A stretch of 64,000 bases of DNA from the NCBI GenBank assembly GCA_013178005.1, contig JABLXL010000004.1, forward strand, positions 1 through 64,000, given 5' to 3'. Origin of the DNA: Actinomycetota bacterium (lineage in GTDB: Bacteria; Actinomycetota; Geothermincolia; Geothermincolales; RBG-13-55-18). Under the pieces are notes generated by a model that was not told where the DNA came from, ran no database searches, and saw nothing but the letters and a program-made list of their open reading frames with translations. A program made the position numbers and the translations under genes. Below, piece after piece: positions 51,044 to 59,269 of the stretch. Positions within the stretch are counted from its first letter, which is position 1, and every line of letters begins with the position of its first letter.

Positions 51044-52650
51044 AGGTGCGGAGCGCACGCTCTGGCATCGCCGACTCTCCGCTGTACGTGAGGGTGTCGG
51101 CGATGGTGGCGGCGGTTTCCCTCCTCGGCTTGCTTGCGGGGGCGCTGGCCTCGCGCCTGCCGGTGCTCATCACGTTCGCGGTGATCGGGGGCATCGGGGT
51201 CTTCTTCCTCGTCTACCACGAACCCTTCATCGGGATCTGGATAGCCTTCGTCTCCAACCTGGTGGTTCCCCAGGCCGGCCCCAACTGGAACCTGGGCATC
51301 CAGGTGGCGGTGGTCGGTGAGACGAGGGGGCTTCACTTCAACGTGCACGAGATCGTCATGGCCATGGTGTTCGTGGCGGTCTTCGTTAGGGTGGCGCGAG
51401 CCGCCCTGGAGAGGGATTGGGACGGTGTGTACGAGCTGGTAAGGAGTCCCATCTCCGTCGCGGTGGTGCTCTATATCCTCACCTCCATCCTGGCTTGCTT
51501 CGTGGGGTTGCTCAATGACGCAAAATGGTACGTGGCGCTTTTCCGCTTCGTGCGCACCGTGGTCCTCTCCTACTTCTTCTTCATGGTCATATACGTGGTG
51601 AGATCGCGGCGTCAGGTGCAGGTGCTGGTGGTCACCATGCTGGTTTGTTGCACTTTGGTTGCGGGGTTCGGACTGGTGCAGAAGGTTAAGGGCGAGGACT
51701 GGTCGAGGGAATTCGCCGAGAGGTACCTCGGGAAGCTGGGGTTCCCCAAGGACGTCAACTACATCGCCGGGGAGAGCGACACCCAGGCCTACCGCATCAA
51801 TTCCACTTTTCTCCATCCCAATGTGCTGGGGGGTTACCTGGTGTTCATGATACCCTTCTTCATCAGCCTGCTCTGGTTTTACCGGCGCTGGTGGGCGAGG
51901 TCGTTGCTGGTGTTGGGCCTGGCCGCCTCCGCCGCCGCCCTCTTCTATACCGGCTCGCGGGCCGCCTGGATAGCGGCGGGATGCATAGCCCTGATCTACG
52001 GGGCTTTCGGCTTCTTCGACCGTCGGGTGCTCCTCACGGTGCTCACCGTGGCCCTGATCATCTCCCTGGTCTTCGTGATGCTCAATCCCCCGGAGTTCGT
52101 GAAGAAGCGCTTCACCAGCCTGAGCGCCAAGGAGGCCGCCCAGGCGCGGGTGTATCAATATTCCCTGGCCATTGATTTCTTCATGGAGCACCCCATTTTC
52201 GGGGTGGGCATGGGCATGGAGGGCCAGCGCATCGTGGAGAACAACCTTCGCTATACCTGGGCGGCGGTGGAGAACGCCTTCCTCACCTACCTGGTTTCCC
52301 ACGGCCTGGTGGGTTTCACGGCGTTCATGCTGCTGTTCGTCCTTTACTGGGGGGTGCTGCTCAAGGCAAGGCGAGGCTCCCGGGATGACCCCTTTATATA
52401 CTTCCATTCCGAGGCCTTGATCCTGGGCATGGTGGGGTACGCCGTCTCCAATATGTTCGGGGCCTGGCTCCTATTCGCCATACCCATGGTCACCCTGTTC
52501 TGGTTCTTCCTGGGCATGGCCGGCAGTATTTACAACATATACCGCGACGAGGTCGCCCCCGCGAAGGCGGCGAAACGCGATGCAGTCTTCCCGTCGGCGC
52601 CACTGCCCATCGCGGATATCCAACAGCCTCGCGCCGTAACAACAAAGTAA
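51031..52650 (+). CDS. O-antigen ligase/Wzy-like membrane protein
   Basis: A 539-residue protein with about ten to twelve helices. The Wzy_C-type signature region has FLHPNVLGGYLVFMIPFF, FYTGSRAAWIAAGCIALI and EHPIFGVGMGMEGQRIVENN with ENAFLTYLVSHGLVGF, all typical of O-antigen ligase/polymerase family proteins. It either polymerises repeat units or ligates glycan to an acceptor. The GTG start overlaps the preceding gene. A TATAAT-type promoter for a new unit follows its stop. Confidence 0.85.
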   Translation: MVEIKVRSARSGIADSPLYVRVSAMVAAVSLLGLLAGALASRLPVLITFAVIGGIGVFFLVYHEPFIGIWIAFVSNLVVPQAGPNWNLGIQVAVVGETRGLHFNVHEIVMAMVFVAVFVRVARAALERDWDGVYELVRSPISVAVVLYILTSILACFVGLLNDAKWYVALFRFVRTVVLSYFFFMVIYVVRSRRQVQVLVVTMLVCCTLVAGFGLVQKVKGEDWSREFAERYLGKLGFPKDVNYIAGESDTQAYRINSTFLHPNVLGGYLVFMIPFFISLLWFYRRWWARSLLVLGLAASAAALFYTGSRAAWIAAGCIALIYGAFGFFDRRVLLTVLTVALIISLVFVMLNPPEFVKKRFTSLSAKEAAQARVYQYSLAIDFFMEHPIFGVGMGMEGQRIVENNLRYTWAAVENAFLTYLVSHGLVGFTAFMLLFVLYWGVLLKARRGSRDDPFIYFHSEALILGMVGYAVSNMFGAWLLFAIPMVTLFWFFLGMAGSIYNIYRDEVAPAKAAKRDAVFPSAPLPIADIQQPRAVTTK

Positions 52651-52673
52651 CAGCGTGAATATACAGAAAAAGG

Positions 52674-52701
52674 TTTTCAATCCGTTTTTTTCTGGTATAA
52701 T
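52674..52701 (+). promoter_or_regulatory. Extended -10 promoter before the adhesin leader
   Basis: TTTTCA (52674-52679) and TGGTATAAT (TATAAT at 52696-52701) are separated by 16 bases, with the TGn extension intact. Transcription should start near 52708. It lies just after the polymerase-like gene and opens the leader RNA that ends in the hairpin at 52804-52832. Confidence 0.7.
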
Positions 52702-52707
52702 TACGCT

Positions 52708-52832
52708 GCGAACACAAAAGCATACGTACTCACGATAGGGAAGCGATGATCCGCAGCGCGTGACGTGGTCACCTGGGTTGCGGGGAGCTAGTGGTGAAAC
52801 CGGCCCGATCGTTCTGGACGATCGGGTTTTTT
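52708..52832 (+). ncRNA. Structured leader or small RNA of about 125 nt upstream of the adhesin
   Basis: Between the extended -10 promoter and a perfect intrinsic terminator lies a segment rich in pairings. GCTGCG (52704-52709) pairs with CGCAGC (52753-52758), GTGAC with GTCAC around 52761-52773, and GGTT with AACC near 52776-52801. The layout (promoter, folded aptamer-like region, terminator, then gene 260 bases on) fits a riboswitch or attenuator, or an independent small RNA. I compared it by eye with c-di-GMP, c-di-AMP, SAM, TPP and cobalamin consensus motifs and found no convincing match. Confidence 0.45.
52804..52832 (+). terminator. Intrinsic terminator upstream of the adhesin gene
   Basis: CCCGATCG (52804-52811), a 7-base loop and CGATCGGG (52819-52826) form a perfect 8-bp stem followed by TTTTTT. 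This is the clearest rho-independent terminator in the window. Confidence 0.9.
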
Positions 52833-53091
52833 CATACAAGTAACGGCACACAAAGACAGGCGAGGCAAAGAGGAGGACGCAAGAGGGGTTAGAGGGGCTG
52901 GAAAAGGGGCAGGCTTTCCGGTCGAAACCAAAACTGACTCGGCGTATCGTTGGCGGACCGCAGGGCATGAGCCTTCCCTTCCTCCAGGGGTCATTCATGA
53001 TCTTCGGCCTCGATCCCCGCTCGCGCCGTCGACGGCGTCGCGAGCGATGCGTCCCCGCAGACAAGAATGCGAAGTAGCGGAGGTGACGTTG

Positions 53092-56000
53092 ATGGACAGG
53101 TCAAGGAGATTTCTGGCCCTCGTTTCCATCACCGCTCTGGTCCTGGTTACGCTCCTGGGAGGGATCGTATCCGCGCTTGCGGGAGGCGGCAGGGTGCCTT
53201 CCGCGATGGGCCGCAGCGTGATGACGGGGGCGGACATGACCACCGCCGAGCTCGCAGAGGACTCTCAGGTCGAGCAGGAGGCGGTGGGGGAGCCGGCGGA
53301 TGAGCCGCCCGAGGAAGGGGTGACGGGCGACGGGCCCGCGGTGGCCCCGGATCAGCCGGCCGGAGACGAGCCGGACGGGGCGCAGGGGTCTGTTCCCACG
53401 GAAGGTGAAAGCGAGGAGCCGGAGTCATTTGCGGACGTTCCCCAGCTTTCGGTAGCCCCGGCACCGGATGTGGGCATCCTCTGCCACGGCACTTTGAAGG
53501 TGACCAAGTTCCTGGACGCCAACGAGAACGGCGTGAAGGATCCAGGGGAGAGCGGCCTGGCGGGCGTGACCATCCTCCTCGATGGAGGAAACGCCAAGAC
53601 AACCAACGTGGACGGAAAGGTGACCTACGCGGAGGTGCCTTACGGAAGCCACACGGTGAGCGAAGTGGTGCCCGACGGCTACCACGCCACCACTCCAACC
53701 TCCTACATCTTCGATATATGCAGGGATGGGCAGATCGTCGAGAAATGTTTCGGCAACGCCCCCAACGTGGTCCTCAAGGGCTCCATCTCCGGCCACAAGT
53801 GGCTGGATCCCAACGGAGACGGGAACCTCGAGGACAAGGAAGGCATGTCCGGCGTGACCATCGAGCTGTGGAAGGACGGCGTCAAGGTCGCCACCACCAC
53901 AACGTCAGGCGACGGCTCCTACTCCTTCCCCGATCTGGAGCCCGGATGCTATACCGTGAAGGAGGTCGTCCCGGAGAACACCGAGCCCTGCTCGCCCACC
54001 AGCGTGGAGGTCACGGTGCCCGAGGGCCAGGACGTCACCGGGGTCGACTTCTGCAACAAGCCTAAGGTGGTGCTCAAGGGCTCCATCTCCGGCCACAAGT
54101 GGCTGGATCCCAACGGAGACGGGAACCTCGAGGACAAGGTGGGCATGTCCGGCGTGACCATCGAGCTGTGGAAGGACGGCGTCAAGGTCGCCACCACCAC
54201 CACGTCCGGCGACGGCTCCTACTCCTTCCCCGATCTGGAGCCCGGATGCTACATCGTGAAGGAGGTCGTCCCGGAGAACACCGAGCCCTGCTCGCCCACC
54301 AGCGTGGAGGTCACGGTGCCCGAGGGCCAGGACGTCACCGGGGTCGACTTCTGCAATAAGCCCGGCAGGCCACCCTGTTCCTACGGGGTGGTGGAGGTGC
54401 TGGTGCGCGAGGACCTCAACTGCAATGGAGTCGCCGACGCCAGCGAGCCCCTGGTGGACGGCATACCTGCCAGTCTCTACCACGTGTCGGGCGGGGGCTG
54501 GATACCCGCCGACGGATATGACGGGTCGTACCAGAAGCTCACGGGCCCGGGGGCTTACGGCATCCTGGCGCCCTTCGGCATCTTCATGCCCCCGTATCCG
54601 GGCGGATGGGCCGGATGGATGAACCTTCCATTGAACTACTCGGGCCTGGGTTGGTCCGAGTACGCGGTCGAGATCGAGGTGCCGGACGGCTGGCACGCCA
54701 CCTCGGGAACGGTGCGCGACCAGCTCTACCTGCGCTGCCCCTTTTGCTGGTGGAAGCAGGTGGAGTTCACCATCGCGCGCAACTTCCACATCTCGGGCCA
54801 TAAGTACGAGGACCTGGATTGCGACGGAAAGAAAGACGTCGGCGAGCCCCCGGTGGGGGGAGTGACCATCGAGCTCTGGCTGGACGGAGAGCTCAAGGGC
54901 ACCACGGTGACCGCCGAGGACGGAAGCTACATCTTCGAGGACCTGCTCGATGGCGCCTACACGGTGAAGGAAGTGCTTCCCGAGGGTTGGTATCCCACCG
55001 CCCCCGCCGGCGGCGTCTACGAGGGCGTCGAGGTGGGCACCGGCGACAGCGTGGAGAACCTGGACTTCCTGAACTGCCGCTACCTGTCCATTTCCGGAAG
55101 CAAGTGGGACGACCTCAACCACAACGGCAAGCTGGACGAGGGCGAGCCCCCGGTTGAGGGCGTGACCATCGAGCTGTGGAAGGACGGCGTCAAGATCGAC
55201 GAGACGACCACCGCGGCCGATGGCTCATACTCCTTTATCGATCTCTTCCCGGGCGAGTACCGGGTGGTGGAGGTGCTGCCCGCCGGGTGGTTCCCCACCG
55301 ATCCAAGCGACGGCGCCCATGACTACGTCATCCTGGAGTGCGGCGAGCCCATAGAGGGTCTGGACTTCCTCAACTGCCGTTATGGGTCCATATGCGGCGT
55401 CAAGTACCTGGACATGAACCAGAACGGCGCCATGGACGAGGGCGAGGAAGGCCTGGACGGCGTCACCATCAAGCTCAACGGGGGCGCGTATACCGCGGTG
55501 ACCGCCGGCGGTGGCAAGTTCTGCTTCGAGGACCTGGTCCCCGGGACCTACGTGGTGGCGGTGGACGAGTCCACCGCGCCGGGATACTATCCCACCGGGC
55601 CGGTCTCCATCGTGGTCGAACTGGAGCCGGGGGAGAGCGAGGAGGTCTTCTTCGGCAACGCTCCTTACGGGTCCATTTCCGGCCGGAAGTGGCTTGACGC
55701 GGACGCCGACGGCGTGTGGTCGGATTCCGAGACGGTGGTCATAGAAGGCATCACCATCAAGCTCTACGAGGGCAATCCACCCGCGGAGCTGGTGGGCACG
55801 GCGGTCACCGGCGAGGACGGAGCCTACTCCTTCACCGGCCTCAAGCCTGGCGCCTACACGGTCATGGAGGAGGGCATGGAGGGCTACTTCGCCTGCACTC
55901 CCATGAGCGTGGTGGTGGAGCTCTCCGCCGGAGAGGGCGCGGTTATCGACTTCGGCAACTGCCCCTACGGCCGCATCGAGGGCCTCAAGTTCCTCGACCT

Positions 56001-56742
56001 GGACGGCGACGGCGCCCAGGATCCCGGCGAGCCCGGCCTGGAAGGGGTGGAGATCACCCTAACCGGCCTCGGAGATACGGGAGCCCTGGCGAAGGCGGTC
56101 AGCGGCGAGGACGGGACCTTCCTCTTCAAGAACCTGGTCCCGGGCGATTACCGGGTTGAGGAGACGGTGCCCGCCGGTTACTACGCCACTCGCCCCGTGG
56201 CCATCGAGCCGGTGGTTGTGGGGCCGGGAGAGAGCATATCGGTGATCTTCGCCAACGCTCCCTACGGGAGCATCGAGGGCAATAAGTGGCTCGACGACGG
56301 CGACGGCCTGATCGACGAGACGAAGGACAAGCCCGGCGAAGGCGTGACCGTCAAGCTCGACGGAGTAACCATCGGCGGGGAGCCGGTCAGCATGCAGACC
56401 ACCACGGGAGCGGACGGCAGCTACGCCTTCCTCCTCCTGGAGGGCGGCGACTACACCGTGACCGAGGAGTTCGACCCGAAGAAGATGAGCTCCATCACCG
56501 ACGAAAGCGTGCCGGTTGATCTGGCGCCCGGCGAGGAGGCGACCGGCGTCGATTTCCTCAACGCCGAGGTCGAGGTGGGAGGAGAGGTGGTCACTCCCGA
56601 GAGCCCCGAGACGGGTGGAACCACCGGCACCCTTCCCAGGACCGGCCTGGAGCAGTATCCACTGCTGGTTTCGGCGGCGGCGCTTATGATGCTGGGCCTG
56701 CTCTTCCTGGCCTCCGGGTTGCGCCGCAGGCGCCAGGAGTAA
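53092..56742 (+). CDS. SdrD/Cna-B-type repeat surface adhesin with LPRTG anchor
   Basis: A 1216-residue secreted protein. Residues 1-33 are a signal peptide (MDRSRRFLALVSITALVLVT), followed by an acidic Ala/Glu/Pro stalk. Ten consecutive SdrD-B-like domains of 85-120 residues start at about residue 145, each opening with a K[WFY]LDxNxDGxxDxGE-type calcium loop and a GVTIxLW strand. Domains 2 and 3 are nearly identical. The C-terminus carries LPRTG near 1181, a hydrophobic helix and RRRRQE, a sortase anchor. No sortase is in the window. It should sit on the cell wall alongside the glycan. GGAGG lies 8 bases before ATG 53092. Confidence 0.92.
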   Translation: MDRSRRFLALVSITALVLVTLLGGIVSALAGGGRVPSAMGRSVMTGADMTTAELAEDSQVEQEAVGEPADEPPEEGVTGDGPAVAPDQPAGDEPDGAQGSVPTEGESEEPESFADVPQLSVAPAPDVGILCHGTLKVTKFLDANENGVKDPGESGLAGVTILLDGGNAKTTNVDGKVTYAEVPYGSHTVSEVVPDGYHATTPTSYIFDICRDGQIVEKCFGNAPNVVLKGSISGHKWLDPNGDGNLEDKEGMSGVTIELWKDGVKVATTTTSGDGSYSFPDLEPGCYTVKEVVPENTEPCSPTSVEVTVPEGQDVTGVDFCNKPKVVLKGSISGHKWLDPNGDGNLEDKVGMSGVTIELWKDGVKVATTTTSGDGSYSFPDLEPGCYIVKEVVPENTEPCSPTSVEVTVPEGQDVTGVDFCNKPGRPPCSYGVVEVLVREDLNCNGVADASEPLVDGIPASLYHVSGGGWIPADGYDGSYQKLTGPGAYGILAPFGIFMPPYPGGWAGWMNLPLNYSGLGWSEYAVEIEVPDGWHATSGTVRDQLYLRCPFCWWKQVEFTIARNFHISGHKYEDLDCDGKKDVGEPPVGGVTIELWLDGELKGTTVTAEDGSYIFEDLLDGAYTVKEVLPEGWYPTAPAGGVYEGVEVGTGDSVENLDFLNCRYLSISGSKWDDLNHNGKLDEGEPPVEGVTIELWKDGVKIDETTTAADGSYSFIDLFPGEYRVVEVLPAGWFPTDPSDGAHDYVILECGEPIEGLDFLNCRYGSICGVKYLDMNQNGAMDEGEEGLDGVTIKLNGGAYTAVTAGGGKFCFEDLVPGTYVVAVDESTAPGYYPTGPVSIVVELEPGESEEVFFGNAPYGSISGRKWLDADADGVWSDSETVVIEGITIKLYEGNPPAELVGTAVTGEDGAYSFTGLKPGAYTVMEEGMEGYFACTPMSVVVELSAGEGAVIDFGNCPYGRIEGLKFLDLDGDGAQDPGEPGLEGVEITLTGLGDTGALAKAVSGEDGTFLFKNLVPGDYRVEETVPAGYYATRPVAIEPVVVGPGESISVIFANAPYGSIEGNKWLDDGDGLIDETKDKPGEGVTVKLDGVTIGGEPVSMQTTTGADGSYAFLLLEGGDYTVTEEFDPKKMSSITDESVPVDLAPGEEATGVDFLNAEVEVGGEVVTPESPETGGTTGTLPRTGLEQYPLLVSAAALMMLGLLFLASGLRRRRQE
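53767..54366 (+). repeat. Two near-identical 300-bp repeats inside the adhesin gene
   Basis: Bases 53767-54066 and 54067-54366 are almost identical (offset exactly 300, 100 codons), differing by a handful of substitutions such as GAAGGC/GTGGGC. They encode domains 2 and 3. The low divergence compared with the other domains shows a recent duplication or gene conversion. Confidence 0.9.
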
Positions 56743-56786
56743 AGCGCCGATAGCGATAGCATGAAACGGTAACGTCACACCGCTGC

Positions 56787-56814
56787 GGAAAGGGCCCCTC
56801 CGGGGGCCCTTTCC
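56787..56814 (+). terminator. Strong hairpin after the adhesin gene
   Basis: GGAAAGGGCCCC (56787-56798) and GGGGCCCTTTCC (56803-56814) pair perfectly around a TCCG loop, 45 bases after the adhesin stop. No T-tract follows, so it may act as an RNA-protecting or weak termination structure. Confidence 0.7.
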
Positions 56815-56966
56815 CACGCCCGTTGGCCTGGGGGTCACCTATGAAAATGGCTGTCAACGTCCTTCCAGGCCCGCTCCGGCGAAGGGTCTCTTGATAAAGG
56901 ACCAGAATCAGTCACCTATCCGTGCTCTGCAAGCAGGCACACTATACTTTGGGAGCCGGCCTCTCA

Positions 56967-57013
56967 ATCAGGTCTGAGGGCTCTACCCCACGGGGTAAGC
57001 CGTGACCCCCAGG
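56967..57013. ncRNA. Candidate bridge/seek RNA target-binding loop of the insertion sequence
   Basis: Within the non-coding end downstream of the transposase, ATCAGGTCTG (56967-56976) is identical to the right junction (58151-58160). GTGACCCCCAGG (57002-57013) is the exact reverse complement of the left junction CCTGGGGGTCAC (56827-56838). Between them TACCCC and GGGGTA can form a hairpin. One guide in direct and one in inverse orientation is what known IS110-family guide RNAs show for their two half-targets. Transcription and strand are not shown by the sequence. Confidence 0.6.
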
Positions 57014-57025
57014 AGACGGCCGGCC

Positions 57026-58024
57026 CTAGTCCTTGAAAAAGGGCCTCTCGTCCCGAAGCATATAATAGATCACCTTGAGCATCTCCCTGGCCACCGCCAC
57101 GCGGGCGGCGTTCTTGCCATGTCGCAGGCAAACCCTGCGGTAGAGGCGCTCCATCCTGGAGGACCCCCTGCAGAAATGGGGGGAGAGCTCCACCATTATC
57201 CAGCGCAGGTACTTGGAGCCCTGCTTGGTGATGGGGCCGTAGCGCGTCCTCCCGCCCGAGGAGTGCACCCGGGGGACCAGGCCGGCGTAGGAACAGAGCT
57301 TGCGGGCGTTGGGGAACCTCGCGATATCCCCGATCTCTGAGATGATGAGCAGGGCGGAGTAGTAGCCGATGCCGGGGATGGTGGTGAGCAGTATGGCCCG
57401 GGGGTCGTCTGTGGCGATCTCCTCCACCCGCGCGTCCACCTCCGCGATCAGCTGCTGCAAGGCCTCCGCCAGGCGCAGGTAGCCCCGCAGCTCCAAGGCG
57501 TAGGCGGGCCGCAGGTCCAAGGCCTGCAGCTGGCGCAAGGAGCCCTTGCCGAAGAGGTCCGTATACCTCGGCCGGATGCCGTTCTTGGAGAGGATGGCGT
57601 GCACCTTGTTCTTCACCTGGGTGCGCATGGAGATGAGGGAGGCCCTGTATCTCAGGATCTCCCGCACGTCCCTCACCGCGCGGGGAGGGATGTAGGCGGT
57701 GGGCAAAAGGTCCGTCCGCAGCAGATGGGCCAGGATGCGCGAGTCTATGCGGTCCGTTTTGATCCTGGCCTCGGCGATGGCGCGGGTGCGCAGGGGGTGG
57801 GCCAGGTGTACCTCCGTGCCCCGGTCCTCAAGCAGCTCGTAGAGCCAGTACCATGAGCCGGTGGCCTCCAGGGCTATCTTGGCGTCTTGGGGAAGATCGT
57901 TCAAGAACTCCATAAGACACGGGGCATGGTTTAGAAGCTTCACCTGCTCTAACACCTCACCGCCCTCTCCCATCTTCGTTGCCACCGAATAGCGCTTGTG
58001 ATAGTCTAGGCCTACATACATCAT
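57026..58024 (-). CDS. IS1111/IS110-family DEDD transposase
   Basis: A 332-residue protein. The RuvC-like N-terminal domain has YVGLDYHKRYSVA (first Asp), IALEATGSWYWL (Glu) and KTDRIDSRILAHLLR (two Asp): the DEDD set. The C-terminal Transposase_20 domain has LTTIPGIGYYSALLIISEIG, FPNARKLCSYAGLVP and KQGSKYLRWIMVEL with the conserved Ser. GAGGAGG lies 8 bases before ATG 58024. The gene is full length and appears intact. Confidence 0.95.
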   Translation of the reverse strand: MMYVGLDYHKRYSVATKMGEGGEVLEQVKLLNHAPCLMEFLNDLPQDAKIALEATGSWYWLYELLEDRGTEVHLAHPLRTRAIAEARIKTDRIDSRILAHLLRTDLLPTAYIPPRAVRDVREILRYRASLISMRTQVKNKVHAILSKNGIRPRYTDLFGKGSLRQLQALDLRPAYALELRGYLRLAEALQQLIAEVDARVEEIATDDPRAILLTTIPGIGYYSALLIISEIGDIARFPNARKLCSYAGLVPRVHSSGGRTRYGPITKQGSKYLRWIMVELSPHFCRGSSRMERLYRRVCLRHGKNAARVAVAREMLKVIYYMLRDERPFFKD

Positions 58025-58153
58025 TGCTGCACCTCCTCAATCGGTTCTGTGCGTCCCGCCTCGTTCGGGATGGCACCCGTCGCTGCTTTGTTCAGCGTTG
58101 GCCCCTAGAGGCCCTTCGAACCCTGGGGAGCGTGCAGCAATTTTCATGGTATC

Positions 58154-58605
58154 AGGTCTGGCCATCGGCCTGAGGCCTGGGGGCCAGGGCTATCGTCCGA
58201 TTCAAACGGTTACAAGACTGCTTTTTCTTATGTGTTAAGCAGATGAGTATGGCCTGGGGGTCAATGGCCTGGGGGTCAAGGCTGGCCATCGGCCTGAGGC
58301 CTGGGGGCCAGGGCTATCGTCCGATTCAAACGGTTACAAGACTGCTTTTTCTTATGTGTTAAGCAGATGAGCAGCAGGCAGACATACTTAGAATTGTGGT
58401 CCTTCTCCCGGATTCAACCGCCCGCACCCAGGCGCCCGTTCCTTCTCCACGGCAGGCGTATTGAGGATTATGGTTTTTCTCCCGGAAGTGAGGGCGGAAA
58501 AGACGGTCGGGCTCGTCGCCGGCCGAGAAATAACCGGTGGCTAAGCTCCATGCGTGGGGTTGAAAAAAGAGTCGAAACGTATTCCCCGTTCTCTGCGGCG
58601 AAGAG
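58154..58605. repeat. Second copy of the dispersed intergenic repeat, rearranged, beside the insertion sequence
   Basis: Inverse relative to the copy at 41985-42255. A 90-bp unit is duplicated in tandem (58158-58247 and 58282-58371, offset 124, essentially identical), with GGCCTGGGGGTCA twice between them. A further homologous block runs 58451-58605. The element inserted at one of the GGCCTGGGGGTCA sites. No gene is supported over 58025-58666. Confidence 0.75.
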
Positions 58606-58666
58606 CCCCTGTTGAGCAGAGCAAGGAATAATTCAAGATACGACCCCAAGAAAGACCCCAAGAAAG

Positions 58667-59140
58667 CTAGGATCCCGATGACCAGTCGAAGGCGATGGAG
58701 GGATCGTCGAAAGGTATGCGCTCCTCGTCCGGGCTGGAAGGGTCGTAGGAGTAGGTGGTGTGGTAGAAAAGACCCACGGGGCGATTTCCCAGGACCTGGT
58801 AACCGTGCGCCACTCCCGGGGGAATAAGGATGGCCAGGGGTTGGTGCTCTCCCGCGAAGATCACCTGGGTGCGCCGGTGGGTGGGGCTGTTTTCCCGGAG
58901 GTCGTGCAGCACCACGCGCGCCTCGCCCTGGGCGACGAACCACAGGTCATGCTGTCTGCGGTGCCAGTGGAAGGCCTTGATGACGCCGGGGTAGGTGAGC
59001 GTGAAGGTGCTCTGCCCGAAGCGCTCCAGCAGGCCGTCGTCGTCCCTGGCTACCTCGAGCAGGTAGCCCCTCTCGTCGCAATGCCGGACCAGTGGCTTTA
59101 TCACCACGCCGTCTATGCCGTCATGTCTTGTCTCTTTCAC
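58667..59140 (-). CDS. rfbC: dTDP-4-dehydrorhamnose 3,5-epimerase-like protein
   Basis: A 157-residue cupin-fold protein, shorter than typical RfbC (about 180). It has GVVIKPLVRHCDERGYLLEV, FHWHRRQHDLWFVAQGEARVVLHD with the conserved His and Asp surroundings, and IPPGVAHGYQVL. The catalytic His-Asp pair position is plausible. It may be an epimerase or a related sugar isomerase of the dTDP-rhamnose pathway. The reductase gene lies at 62882-63742, but the two genes are separated. GTG start, GGGAGG 9 bases upstream. Confidence 0.75.
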   Translation of the reverse strand: MKETRHDGIDGVVIKPLVRHCDERGYLLEVARDDDGLLERFGQSTFTLTYPGVIKAFHWHRRQHDLWFVAQGEARVVLHDLRENSPTHRRTQVIFAGEHQPLAILIPPGVAHGYQVLGNRPVGLFYHTTYSYDPSSPDEERIPFDDPSIAFDWSSGS

Positions 59141-59269
59141 GTGCCATCACCTCCCGTCTAGGTTAACGTGGAAAACTCATCCCGGGCAAGAGGCGGTGAT
59201 CGCTCATGTTAAGGCTCGGGGCGTCCGATAAAGCAGGGTATATGGCGGTTCCCGGAAGTGGAGGAGTCC

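Larger units (their letters stand above)
56838..58153 (-). mobile_element. IS1111/IS110-type insertion sequence, about 1.3 kb
   Basis: The ends were inferred as follows. ATGAAAATGGCTG (56841-56853) and the inverse complement of 58135-58147 (ATGAAAATTGCTG) form subterminal inverted repeats, 12 of 13. Removing the segment joins GGCCTGGGGGTCA to AGGTCTGGCCATCGG. That nearly restores GGCCTGGGGGTCAAGG and CTGGCCATCGG, present uninterrupted at 58266-58292. There are no target duplications, as usual for this family. The single gene is a DEDD transposase on the minus strand. Boundaries are good to within about 3 bases. Confidence 0.82.

Noticed and set aside
52708-52803. c-di-GMP or c-di-AMP riboswitch in the adhesin leader
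   Set aside because: The conserved core strings of those classes could not be lined up; only loose similarity such as GGGGAGC and GGTGAA was seen, so no family is claimed.
58359-58943. 194-codon minus-strand frame reading through the dispersed repeat
   Set aside because: It overlaps the epimerase gene out of frame and runs through repeat DNA; composition is not protein-like.
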